Part shown: piece by piece, positions 25,286 to 33,616 of the stretch
Numbering within the stretch: the stretch's first letter is position 1
Layout of the letters: the number at the start of each line of letters is the position of its first letter
The notes under the pieces: model-generated
What the model was told of the DNA's origin: nothing
The model's database searches: none
The model's input: only the letters and a program-made list of their open reading frames with translations
Assembly (NCBI RefSeq): GCF_039652555.1
Contig: NZ_JBDJAF010000001.1
Location: 1,736,001 to 1,800,000, forward strand
Source of the DNA: Parafrigoribacterium mesophilum
GTDB taxonomy: Bacteria > Actinomycetota > Actinomycetes > Actinomycetales > Microbacteriaceae
Direction: 5' to 3'
Length of the DNA stretch: 64,000 nt
Position numbers and translations under genes: made by a program

Positions 25286-27136
25286 CTAATCCAACGACGC
25301 AGCCAGTTGCTGCGCGGCGGAAGGGGTTGGAGTCGGGTCAGCGCTCGGGGCGGTCGGAACCGGCGTGGGATCCCCGGTCGGCGACGGTGACGGTGTGGGA
25401 TCCGCGGTCGGTGACGGTGACGGGGTGGGGCTGGGTGATGTGGTGGGGTTGGTCGAGGGCGTCGGTGACGGTGACGGAATGGGAGTCGGTGTCGGCGAAG
25501 AGGCAGGGTCGGGTGCAGGGCTTGACGTCGGACTGGGTGTCGGGTCGGAGGTCGGGACGGGGTCCTGGCCGGGTTGTCTCGAAGATGTCAGTTCGGGCGA
25601 TGTCCGAATCGGACTGGTGGAGTCAGCTCCGGAGTGGGGCCTGTAGTTGTCCGGTGCCCGGTTGGCGGTCGACCGTGCGGATGGCGGGGCGACCAGCGGG
25701 GCCGGATCCGCGTTGCTCGGCTCGCGCAGATCTGGGCCGACCCTGGTGCCCGGGGCGGTGTGGTCCTTCAGAAACTGGCGTGTCGGCAGGTCGCTTCGTT
25801 CAACGCCGCTGCCCCCGGCAGTGGACTGAGCGATGAGCGCTGTGAGGTCGGACGTTTGCAAAACCGCTACCGTCCCGAGCAACGCCGCGGTGAAGGCAGC
25901 CACCGTCACCGCGGCAAGCCTTGCGCGAACTGGTGAACGGTGCGGCTGCGTCGGTGTCGTTGGTTCGCCCTCGACAGGCTCCGATGCGGCGTCGGTTCCG
26001 GTGCCAGGGACAGCGCTCGTGGCTGGGACGACGTCGGTGTTCCTCTCCGCGAGCAGCGCCGTGGCCGCGGCGAGCGCGGCGCCGAGCGCGATCGTAGCTT
26101 TGGGGTCGGCGTCGATGACAATCGGCCGGTTCAGTTCGTCTGAGAGGAGCTCCGCGACCAAGGGGATGCGCGAGGAGCCACCAGTGAGCAGGATTGCGGC
26201 GAGATCGTCGACATCCAGGCCCCTGGCCTGGACGACGTTCTTGAGCACGTGGATGGTCTCGCGCAGCGAGGCGTCGATCATGCTCTCGAACTCCCCGCGC
26301 ACAAGCCTCACCTGTGTCTGCATCCCGGGCAGGACTACCGGAATCGATACTTCGGCGTCCGACGAGAGCGCCTCCTTGGCTTCGACACACTCGCTACGCA
26401 CTCGGGAGAGGGCGATCATCGCTTCCCGGTCGCCTGCTTCCGGCTGGGGAAAATCATCACCGACGCTCGCGGTGACGTGAGCGAACACCGCGTCGTCGAA
26501 GTCCGCACCGCCGAGCCGCTCGATCTCCGCGGGGCGGCAGAGCGCAGCAAACGCCCCAGAATCACGCTTTGTCACGATCGCAATGTCGAAGCGGTCACCG
26601 CCGAAGTCGTAGACGGCGACGGTGCTGCCGGAGTTCACCCGCTCCTGGCTGTCGTAATGCCGAGCGGCAGCACCCGGCTCACTCAGCACCATGACGTCGG
26701 CCAGACCTACCCCGGCTAGGGCTTCCCGCACGAGCGCGAGCTTGTACCCGCCCCAGTTCGCGGGATGCGTCAGCATCACCGCCACCGGCGGCGCTCCCTC
26801 GTGCTCTTCTGCACGGTCTACGACCCACCGCGCCATGGTGGCGAAGACGTGCTCAGGCGCAATACTTACTCCGGCGGCGACGATGGGAACAGTGTCGCCA
26901 ACGCGGCGTTTGAAATCGCGCAGCACGCGATCGGGCCGGTCCATCCCGCGTCGTCGCGCCGCGTCACCTATCAGGACGTGCCCGTTGTCGTCGAGATAGA
27001 TCACCGAGGGGACCACCGCCCCATGCGATCCGAGGCGCAGGACCTCTGGCGCCGCCACATTGCGGCCTTCATCGATGTTCGCAACGGCAGCGGTGGTAAA
27101 GCTGGTGCCAATGTCTATTCCGAGAACGTAGGGCAT
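25286..27136 (-). CDS. Membrane-anchored Hsp70-like ATPase with Pro/Thr/Ser tail
   Basis: This 616-residue protein keeps the Hsp70/actin ATPase core (1-360): phosphate-1 loop GIDIGTSFTTAAV at 6-18, phosphate-2 region YDFGGDRFD at 176-184 (changed from the DLGGGTFD of DnaK), and adenosine motif LLTGGSSRIPLVAEL at 316-330. There is no Hsp70 substrate-binding domain. Instead a basic stretch and one membrane helix (407-427) lead to a roughly 190-residue extracytoplasmic tail, rich in Pro, Thr and Ser with repeated PTPSPSPT-type units. It is probably a surface-spanning sensor or scaffold with an ATPase inside the cell, not a chaperone. ATG 27136 has AGAGGAAC before it. It is first gene of the hsp70-luxR unit. 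Confidence 0.85.
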   Translation of the reverse strand: MPYVLGIDIGTSFTTAAVANIDEGRNVAAPEVLRLGSHGAVVPSVIYLDDNGHVLIGDAARRRGMDRPDRVLRDFKRRVGDTVPIVAAGVSIAPEHVFATMARWVVDRAEEHEGAPPVAVMLTHPANWGGYKLALVREALAGVGLADVMVLSEPGAAARHYDSQERVNSGSTVAVYDFGGDRFDIAIVTKRDSGAFAALCRPAEIERLGGADFDDAVFAHVTASVGDDFPQPEAGDREAMIALSRVRSECVEAKEALSSDAEVSIPVVLPGMQTQVRLVRGEFESMIDASLRETIHVLKNVVQARGLDVDDLAAILLTGGSSRIPLVAELLSDELNRPIVIDADPKATIALGAALAAATALLAERNTDVVPATSAVPGTGTDAASEPVEGEPTTPTQPHRSPVRARLAAVTVAAFTAALLGTVAVLQTSDLTALIAQSTAGGSGVERSDLPTRQFLKDHTAPGTRVGPDLREPSNADPAPLVAPPSARSTANRAPDNYRPHSGADSTSPIRTSPELTSSRQPGQDPVPTSDPTPSPTSSPAPDPASSPTPTPIPSPSPTPSTNPTTSPSPTPSPSPTADPTPSPSPTGDPTPVPTAPSADPTPTPSAAQQLAASLD

Positions 27137-27229
27137 CGTTCCTCTAACACACGCATATCGATTCGGGATGGAAGATTATTGGGTCACAGCGCCCTCAGGT
27201 TGACGTGATCCGGCCGCCGTGAGAGACCT

Positions 27230-27258
27230 ACATTCTGCTCCCGGCCTAAGAATGTCAA
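27230..27258 (-). promoter_or_regulatory. Possible promoter of the Hsp70-like/LuxR operon
   Basis: A consensus -35 TTGACA (27258-27253) is followed after 17 bp by GAATGT (27235-27230), a weak -10. It lies about 95 bp before the Hsp70-like start codon, in an otherwise empty 246-bp region. No palindrome like the one in front of iniB was seen here. Confidence 0.4.
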
Positions 27259-27382
27259 GGGTCTTGACCACGGCCCCTGGAGAAGTTAACCCGACGCCTG
27301 ATACATCCGATACCTAGTAGCTTCGAGTGCGAAAAGATTCAGCAACCGTACGGAGTGTCGCGCAACGAGCGAAACGAAATGC

Positions 27383-28048
27383 TCACGCGGCGAGGATCAG
27401 CCGCGAGATTGCGTCCAGCATCCATGCCACGTAGCGCTCGTGGCTCCAGCCGGCGCGCTCCACGAGCTGTGTGTAGCTTTCCGGAGACATGAGGAAGGAG
27501 AGTGCGTCGGCCAGCTCGGTCCGATCGGCCTGGGATAGCAGCATTCCCCGCTGCTCGAACACGTCAATGGTCATGCGGAAGTCGCCAAGCCTCCGCTCCA
27601 GCAGTTCTTCAAAAGAGCGCGCAATGATCGGATCGGATGTCGCGGCACTCAGAAAACTCGCCCACAGTGCGTTGGTGCGCAACGTGGCCTCGGCGATGAA
27701 GCGCACCACGGCCTCGAGGAACCGGTCGTTGTCTTCGAGTTCGAGAATCGCGCGTCCTTCCTCGCGGTCCGCCACCGACTCGGTGCCCTCGGTTCCGGCG
27801 AACGCCCGCTCGAAGGAGCTGAGAAGCAACTGGCGCTTGGGGCCGTTCAACTTCACCGTTTCGACAGATACTCCGGCACCCTTGGCGATGTCGCCGAGCG
27901 ACGTGCCCGCATACCCCTGCGCGGAGAAACACTCGGCCGCGGCATCCAGGATCCGTTGCCGAGTCTGGGCAGCTTGCTCTGAACGCAGGGTCGAATGGTA
28001 GCGGCGAGCAGCCGGGGTGCCTGCTGGCAGAACCGTAGCGTCAGACAT
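27383..28048 (-). CDS. TetR-family regulator
   Basis: This 221-residue protein has an N-terminal TetR helix-turn-helix (RQRILDAAAECFSAQGYAGTSLGDIAKGAGVS, residues about 31-61) and an all-helical ligand domain. The usual TVYxHF after the recognition helix is replaced by VETVKLNGPKRQLL, a less common variant. ATG 28048 is preferred because AAGG lies upstream and the inverted repeat at 28048-28076 then sits directly before it; a start six codons earlier is possible. It is divergent from the glycosyltransferase gene, which is probably its target. Confidence 0.88.
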   Translation of the reverse strand: MSDATVLPAGTPAARRYHSTLRSEQAAQTRQRILDAAAECFSAQGYAGTSLGDIAKGAGVSVETVKLNGPKRQLLLSSFERAFAGTEGTESVADREEGRAILELEDNDRFLEAVVRFIAEATLRTNALWASFLSAATSDPIIARSFEELLERRLGDFRMTIDVFEQRGMLLSQADRTELADALSFLMSPESYTQLVERAGWSHERYVAWMLDAISRLILAA

Positions 28049-28076
28049 ATTGACTACCTTACCCATGTAGTGAATA
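28048..28076. promoter_or_regulatory. Putative TetR operator between tetR and the glycosyltransferase gene
   Basis: TATTGACTA (28048-28056) and TAGTGAATA (28068-28076) form an inverted repeat matching in 8 of 9 positions, with an 11-bp spacer. It covers the tetR start and lies 42 bp before the divergent gene. Binding is inferred. Confidence 0.4.
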
Positions 28077-28118
28077 CTTCGTGAGTGTAATCAAGCTTAC
28101 TCGACCGAAGGTGTTCTC

Positions 28119-29423
28119 ATGGCTTCTCTCCTCGTGTGCAGCACTCCCGTGCACGGACACGTGACCCCGCTGCTTGCTGTCGCGCGATTCCTGATTGAGC
28201 GCGGCCACCGCGTCCGATTCCTTACCGGGGAGCGTTATCGGAATGCCGTGGCGGCCACTGGCGCCACGTATCTGCCACTGCCCGCGGAAGCCGATTACGA
28301 CGACAGCGACATGGACGCCGCCTTCCCCGGACGGGTCGGGCTGAAAGGGCCGGCCGGCATCCGCTATGACGTGGCGACCATCTTCCTGGGCCCGGCTCCG
28401 GCGCAGCTGCGCGCGATCGACGCGGCGCTGGAGGCAGAGCCCGCCGACGCGATCCTCGCCGAAGGGTTGTTCATCGGGGTGACTTTCCTGCTGTCCCGGC
28501 CGCGCGCAGCCAGACCAGCCGTGGTCAGCCTCGGTGTTCTCCCTCTGGGGCTCACCAGCGTCGACACCGCACCGTTCGGCCTGGGCATTCCGCCGCTGCG
28601 CGGCCCCATCGGTCGCCTCCGCAATGCACTGCTCCGACTGGTGGCCGAGAAGATTGTGTTCGGCTCGTTGCAGGCGCAATTCGAGCGGATGGTGCGGGAG
28701 ACGACCGGCAACACCATCACGAACTTTTTCATGAACTCCGCCGCGCTCGCGGATGCGGTCGTGCAATTCACAGTGTCCGGATTCGAATACCCGCGCCGAG
28801 ACCTGCCACCCTCCGTCCATTTCGTCGGGCCGGTGTCCCGGGCCATAGCGTCAGCAACGCCACTACCGGCGTGGTGGAACGAGCTGGACGGAAGTCGGCC
28901 GGTGGTGCACGTGACCCAGGGAACCGTGGCTAACAAGGAATGGGGAGAACTCATCGCCCCGACCATCGCCGGGCTGGCCGACGAAAAGGTGCTGGTCGTG
29001 GTCAGTACCGGCGGGCGCGATGTGGCTAGCTTGCCGCATCCGCTGCCTGCCAACGTGCGGGTCTCGGCCTACCTTCCGTACGACCGGCTGCTCCCGCTGA
29101 CGGATGTCTACGTCAGCAACGGCGGATACGGCGGAGTCCATTACGCGATGGAACACGGGGTGCCGATCGTCGTTGCGGGCGAGACCGAAGACAAGACGGA
29201 GGTCTCGGCACGCATCGGGTGGTCGGGTGTCGGCGTGAACCTGAAGACCAACCGCCCGTCACCGGATCAGGTACGCACCGCAGTGCTCACGGTGCTCGGG
29301 TCGGCGGAATACCGGCACGCGAGCGCGGGAATAGGCGCGCAGATTGCCGCGTCGCCCGGGCTCGATGGCCTCGAATCGGTCATCGTCGGCCTGGCCGACG
29401 CGAACCGGACCTCACACCTCTGA
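28119..29423 (+). CDS. GT1-family (UGT/macrolide-type) glycosyltransferase
   Basis: This 434-residue protein has the two-domain GT-B fold. The N-terminal acceptor domain starts LLVCSTPVHGHVTPLLAVARFL (motif GHVTP). The C-terminal nucleotide-sugar domain has HVTQGTVANKEWG, the ANVRVSAYLPYDRLLP segment and the SNGGYGGVHYAMEHGVPIVV motif that contacts the donor. Members modify small hydrophobic molecules, often antibiotics or flavonoids, as resistance or tailoring enzymes. Divergence from a TetR regulator with a shared dyad suggests induction by the acceptor, in the manner of a detoxification gene. Confidence 0.88.
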   Translation: MASLLVCSTPVHGHVTPLLAVARFLIERGHRVRFLTGERYRNAVAATGATYLPLPAEADYDDSDMDAAFPGRVGLKGPAGIRYDVATIFLGPAPAQLRAIDAALEAEPADAILAEGLFIGVTFLLSRPRAARPAVVSLGVLPLGLTSVDTAPFGLGIPPLRGPIGRLRNALLRLVAEKIVFGSLQAQFERMVRETTGNTITNFFMNSAALADAVVQFTVSGFEYPRRDLPPSVHFVGPVSRAIASATPLPAWWNELDGSRPVVHVTQGTVANKEWGELIAPTIAGLADEKVLVVVSTGGRDVASLPHPLPANVRVSAYLPYDRLLPLTDVYVSNGGYGGVHYAMEHGVPIVVAGETEDKTEVSARIGWSGVGVNLKTNRPSPDQVRTAVLTVLGSAEYRHASAGIGAQIAASPGLDGLESVIVGLADANRTSHL

Positions 29424-29794
29424 GCGGCAGGACTACAACGCCCACGCCACGTGATCACCACCGACGCACCGTCCTCAGCGGAGCATACCGTCTACTCAAA
29501 CCGCGGTTACCAACCCAAACGCGAAAACAGGAGGAGGTCGCTCTTTAGATTCTGCCAAGGAAACATTGGGCACTTTCGTTGGATGATTATTGGCAATTCC
29601 AGAATTTGCCCTGAAAAAATCCACGGCCAGCATTCATGTGTGCGGCGTCCCGCTACTACTTGAAGAAACGGTCGCCCTTCCCCGCGGTATTTGGCGCACA
29701 AGCCGGCGAGGTATATGGGTCGAAGACCACTCATCGCCGGGCACGGTTTCGGGAAGGCCGTGTGCTGTCAGGTGCTCAGCCACGTGCCCCGCAA
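29424..29794. other. Gene-poor stretch with an AT-richer patch
   Basis: There are 371 bases between the glycosyltransferase and the last gene of the catabolic operon. The part 29560-29640 is clearly AT-richer than its surroundings. Short open frames exist on both strands but none has a ribosome site or recognisable product. I see no tRNA, transposase or clear terminator. It may be the scar of an insertion boundary. Confidence 0.5.
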
Positions 29795-30796
29795 TCAGCG
29801 CACAAGTTTCGGCAGCACGTCGCGACCGAAGACGTCGATCCATTCGCGTTGATTGCGGCCAACATTGTGCAGGTAGATCCGGTCGAATCCGAGATCGACG
29901 AACTTCTGAATATAGGCGCGGTGCACATCCGGATCGGCCGAGATCACCATGCGGCCTTCGAAATCCTCCGGTCGGACTATTTTCGCCAGCTGTTGCAGCT
30001 CGAACGGCGAACGGATATCTCCCTTGGGGAACTTCATGCCACCGTTTGGCCATTCGACCATCGCGCTGAGAAGCGCCTCCTCGTCTGTCCTCGCCCAGGA
30101 CATGTGAAGTTGAAGGACTTTTGGCATGGTTGATGGATCCTTGCCTGCCGCCCGCGCGCCTTCATCGAACTTCCCAAACAGCATCGAAATCTTCTCCAGC
30201 GGAGCGCCCACCGTGATGAGACCGTCCACATTCCGCCCCGCTCGCTTGGCCGTCACAGGACCGGCTGTGGCCACCAAGACTTCCGGCGCCACGTCCGGCA
30301 TTGTCCAGAGTCGGGTCGACTCCAACCTGAAGTACTTACCGTCGTGCTTCGTATCCCTGCCTGCAAGCGACGCCGAGAAGAGTTTGTTGATGATCTCGAT
30401 GGCCTCGAAAAGCCTATTGATGCGTTCGGGCGCCTCGGGCCAATACTGGCCAACGACGTGCTCATTCAGTGCTTCACCCGACCCCAATCCCAGCCAATGC
30501 CGGCCCGGGTACATTGCGGCCAGGGTCGCGCTCGCTTGAGCGACCATCGCAGGGTGCCACCGAAAGGTCGGTGCCGTGACCCCCGGGCCAATGTCCCCCT
30601 TCGTCCGTTCGCCGAGTGCCGCAAGAACATTCCAGACAAAGGCGCTCTGCCCTTGCGCCGGAACCCAGGGCTGAAAGTGGTCAGCCGCCATCACGCCAGA
30701 GAAGCCCTTGCTCTCCGCATATTCGCACAGCGCGACCGCCTCAGTCGGATGAAATTGCTCCAGCATCGCGGCATAGCCGACCTGTAGTTTCGACAT
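29795..30796 (-). CDS. F420-dependent LLM-class oxidoreductase (glucose-6-phosphate-dehydrogenase-like)
   Basis: This 333-residue TIM-barrel protein belongs to the luciferase-like family that uses coenzyme F420. The start MSKLQVGYAAMLEQFHPTEAVALCEYAESKGF and the motifs AADHFQPWVP, GPGVTAPTFRWHPAMVAQ and GLGSGEALNEHVVG are the F420-binding pattern of the G6PDH-like subfamily (TIGR03557 type). The reaction is probably hydride transfer to or from F420 on a catabolic intermediate; true G6PDH activity is not implied. It is the distal gene of the operon that starts near 38792, 78 bp behind a second LLM gene. Confidence 0.88.
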   Translation of the reverse strand: MSKLQVGYAAMLEQFHPTEAVALCEYAESKGFSGVMAADHFQPWVPAQGQSAFVWNVLAALGERTKGDIGPGVTAPTFRWHPAMVAQASATLAAMYPGRHWLGLGSGEALNEHVVGQYWPEAPERINRLFEAIEIINKLFSASLAGRDTKHDGKYFRLESTRLWTMPDVAPEVLVATAGPVTAKRAGRNVDGLITVGAPLEKISMLFGKFDEGARAAGKDPSTMPKVLQLHMSWARTDEEALLSAMVEWPNGGMKFPKGDIRSPFELQQLAKIVRPEDFEGRMVISADPDVHRAYIQKFVDLGFDRIYLHNVGRNQREWIDVFGRDVLPKLVR

Positions 30797-30874
30797 TATT
30801 CTCTGCGTGACTTTCTGACTCGAGGTGAACTTGAGCGATCGATTTTCGGGTCGTCAGCGTCGCAGCTATTGTTC

Positions 30875-31891
30875 TCACGGCGACCCGGAAACTCCAGTTA
30901 GCGCTAGGGCCCGAGGAATGATTTCGCGACCGATGATTTCCATCTGCTCCAGTTGACCGTTGAGGTATGCCGGCGCCACCTCGTCGATCCCCACTTCAGC
31001 AAGGGCCTGAAGCTTCTCTAGAATGTCTTCCGGAGTACCGAGGAGTGCGACGTCGTCGATTACGTCGTCGGAATATTCAGGGCGCTCCGCCTTATCGTCG
31101 AGGTGCGACGAATAGTCGTAATCACTCCTCCGCAGCCCTGCCAGTCGGGTCAGAGGCTCAGGCATCCCGTGGTCGGTTGAACTGCGTGCGACCGACGCCA
31201 CATGGATCGCCACCAACTCGGCAATCCATCGTGTTTCGCGACGCGCCTCGGCCATGTCGTCCGAAATGCACATCGCGCAGTGAGCGACGACCTTCACCTC
31301 ACTCGGATCACGATTGGCGCTTTCGGCACCAGCGCGGATGTGATCGACCGCCCATTTGCAGGACGCGGGATTCGCCCCGACCTGGATCATGACGACATCC
31401 GCGAGGGCCCCGGCAAGCCGAAGATTCCGGGGGCCCGATCCGGGCATCAGAATGGGGACGTCCTCGTGGGGTCCCCAGACCGATCGGATTTCCGAGCCGT
31501 TAAACTGAGCCGGTCGACCAGACATGAGCGCGCGGAGACCTGGCACCACGTCCTTTAGCTGATTCGTCGCCACCGGGTTCAGCCCTAGTGTGCGTACCGC
31601 GTTGTCGCCCCGTCCTATCCCGAGCATTACGCGACCCGGATATATTTCGGCCAGCGTGGCGTGCACGTTCGCGGTCACTGAGAAATGTCTTGTGAAGGGA
31701 TTCGTCACCGCCGACGCCACCGGGATCTGCTGTGTCGCAGCTAGTGCGTGAGTCATGTAGACGTAAATATCTCGCCAGAGAAGCTGCCCGTCCACCAGAT
31801 AGACGCGCGAGAAGCCGCTTTCCTCAGCCTTTCGCACCGACTCGATAAAAACCGGGAATTCCTCCGGCTTGAACTGCACACCCACGTTCAT
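30875..31891 (-). CDS. LLM-class oxidoreductase (methylene-H4MPT-reductase-like)
   Basis: This 338-residue luciferase-like protein starts MNVGVQFKPEEFPVFIESVRKAEESGFSRV. The cofactor pocket segment is IPVASAVTNPFTRHF and the barrel motif YPGRVMLGIGRGDNAVRTLGL. This is the Mer-like branch of F420- or FMN-dependent LLM enzymes. With the neighbouring G6PDH-like LLM it forms a pair, as when one enzyme oxidises the substrate and another regenerates F420H2; that pairing is inference. It lies 111 bp downstream of an amidohydrolase. Confidence 0.87.
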   Translation of the reverse strand: MNVGVQFKPEEFPVFIESVRKAEESGFSRVYLVDGQLLWRDIYVYMTHALAATQQIPVASAVTNPFTRHFSVTANVHATLAEIYPGRVMLGIGRGDNAVRTLGLNPVATNQLKDVVPGLRALMSGRPAQFNGSEIRSVWGPHEDVPILMPGSGPRNLRLAGALADVVMIQVGANPASCKWAVDHIRAGAESANRDPSEVKVVAHCAMCISDDMAEARRETRWIAELVAIHVASVARSSTDHGMPEPLTRLAGLRRSDYDYSSHLDDKAERPEYSDDVIDDVALLGTPEDILEKLQALAEVGIDEVAPAYLNGQLEQMEIIGREIIPRALALTGVSGSP

Positions 31892-32002
31892 GGTTCACGG
31901 CTCGCCTTCGTATTCTGCCCGAACCCGACACGGGAGGGACGGTGCTTCACTTGTGAGGTGTGATGGCCGGCGAAGACAACCCCGCCGGCCATCGATTCGG
32001 CA

Positions 32003-33478
32003 TCAGACATTCTGTTCGGATGTGAATCTCGGAAGATCGGGAACCAGCGTGTCCATCCATCCTGCGCTACGCAACCGGGCCCAGACCTTCTCGGCAGCAC
32101 GGCCGCTTTCGCGAGCCAACGTTTCAACATCGGCGAACAAGATCTCACCGTCGAAGACTTTCCAGTACCCATCGATCAACACGTTGCGCACCTGGAGACC
32201 GTTGCCATAGAGCAAATTCGAAAGCGGCTCTGGGGAGATCACACCCGACCCCACGAGCATCCCGCTGACATCCATGCTGACGAGGTCAGCCTTAGCTCCC
32301 GCTTCGATCCGACCCAGGTCCGGTCGACCCAGCGCATCCGCGGTGACCCGAGTGGCGCCGAGTACCGCGTCATCGATGGTGGGACTCTGGCTCGGTACGC
32401 CGGGCGTACTGATCGAGTTGTGCCGTGCCTGACCTTTGACCACCGCCATCTTGAGGGTCTCGATGAAGTCCATGTTGTGGCCATCGACACCGATACCGAC
32501 GGCCACGCCCGCTGCCAGCATCTCGGGGTAGGGCTGCAAGTTGCCGTTGACCCCGGTATCGAAGGGGCAGGTCGCGAAGACGTAGGAACGATTGGCGAGA
32601 ATCGTGGGGTCATGGAGAAGGTCCGCGCCGAACATGTGCGCACCGAACACCGGGACATCGAACAGACCGAGGGAATCGACCCATTCGACGGATCTCAGCC
32701 CCCACCTGCGGTGGACGGCGGCGGATTCATTGGCCGACTGCGCCATGTGTATCTGGATACCGTTGCCCAGTTCTTTGGCCGCCCGAATGATCGCCCCCAT
32801 AGTCTCCGGGGTGTGAGTGTCGGTGGCGTGCGGCCCCATCATCGGACGAATCCGATCGTCACAGGCATGGTTCCAACGCAGTCCGAACTGACGGTTCGCC
32901 TCGATCTCATCCAGCGTGCCGGGAATATACGCGTTGAAGGTCTTGTCACTGAAGACCTTCAGCGGCCCGTGCGAGGTGCGCCACATGTCGAATAGTCGGG
33001 CATAGCCGGGAATCATTCCGGACGGGTAGCCCCGGGCGCCAAACCGTTCCGCGACCCGCGCATAGGACTCCGCCTGCCGAAGACTGAGTGCCATCTCCAC
33101 CTGAGTGGTGCAGCCGGTGCGAATCAGTTCGGCGAGGTTGAACGCGGTCATCGCATCCAGGTCGTCGTCGTCGAGCTCATCGGCGTATTTCATCGCCAGC
33201 GTGTAGTTGCCCCGCCGAGGTTCGATGACGCCGCGCGTTGGCGCGCCACTGGCGACGTGGCAGTGGCTGCTGATGAACCCGGGCAAAAGAAGCTGGCCGG
33301 TGAGGTCGAGTCGCGGCCCGCTGTGCTGGATCGGGCTGTCGGAGACTTCGGCGATGCGGTCTCCCGACACCAATACGGATGCGTTCGTGAGGATCTTGTG
33401 TCCGGCGCCGTCGGGAATAAGCGCAGCGCTGACATCAATGACGAATTCTTTGTCTGAGAATGGAGCGTTCGTGCTCAC
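32003..33478 (-). CDS. Metal-dependent amidohydrolase (ATZ/TRZ/cytosine-deaminase group), copy 1
   Basis: This 491-residue member of the amidohydrolase superfamily has metal ligands H-C-H at residues 72-74 (SSHCHVA), His in the QIHMAQ segment, His in GAHMFG, and the Asp in GVDGHN. The N-terminal beta-sandwich (VIDVSAALIPDGAG..LVSGDRIAEV) is of the ATZ/TRZ/cytosine-deaminase type. Such enzymes hydrolyse C-N bonds in heterocycles or deaminate them. A second, distinct family member is encoded at 35112. Start ATG 33478 follows an A/G-rich AGGAGATTA stretch. Confidence 0.87.
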   Translation of the reverse strand: MSTNAPFSDKEFVIDVSAALIPDGAGHKILTNASVLVSGDRIAEVSDSPIQHSGPRLDLTGQLLLPGFISSHCHVASGAPTRGVIEPRRGNYTLAMKYADELDDDDLDAMTAFNLAELIRTGCTTQVEMALSLRQAESYARVAERFGARGYPSGMIPGYARLFDMWRTSHGPLKVFSDKTFNAYIPGTLDEIEANRQFGLRWNHACDDRIRPMMGPHATDTHTPETMGAIIRAAKELGNGIQIHMAQSANESAAVHRRWGLRSVEWVDSLGLFDVPVFGAHMFGADLLHDPTILANRSYVFATCPFDTGVNGNLQPYPEMLAAGVAVGIGVDGHNMDFIETLKMAVVKGQARHNSISTPGVPSQSPTIDDAVLGATRVTADALGRPDLGRIEAGAKADLVSMDVSGMLVGSGVISPEPLSNLLYGNGLQVRNVLIDGYWKVFDGEILFADVETLARESGRAAEKVWARLRSAGWMDTLVPDLPRFTSEQNV

Positions 33479-33572
33479 CTTAATCTCCTAAAATACGAGG
33501 TGGACCCTGCCCGGGCGGGCAGCGATTTGTAGCGGCCACGCAAGCTGCGCGTGGAGGGGCTGGCACCGGTGG

Positions 33573-33596
33573 CTCCCTCAGCACCGGCTGAGGGAG
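33573..33596 (-). terminator. Stem-loop after the MFS gene
   Basis: CTCCCTCAGC and GCTGAGGGAG pair perfectly (10 bp) around the loop ACCG. It lies 20 bases after the MFS stop on the transcribed strand. No U-run follows. Downstream genes still face the same way, so it may act as a partial terminator or processing signal. Confidence 0.6.
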
Positions 33597-33616
33597 TCCG
33601 GGTGCGTCGCGGCGAT

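Noticed and set aside
25365..25646. Gly/Val/Asp-rich open frame on the plus strand, resembling PE_PGRS-like or calcium-binding repeats
   Set aside because: It is the reverse of the Pro/Thr/Ser tail of the Hsp70-like gene, and has no start signal.
29590..30069. Open frames over the end of the LLM gene and the gap behind it
   Set aside because: They overlap a recognised gene in antisense and have no family resemblance or ribosome site.
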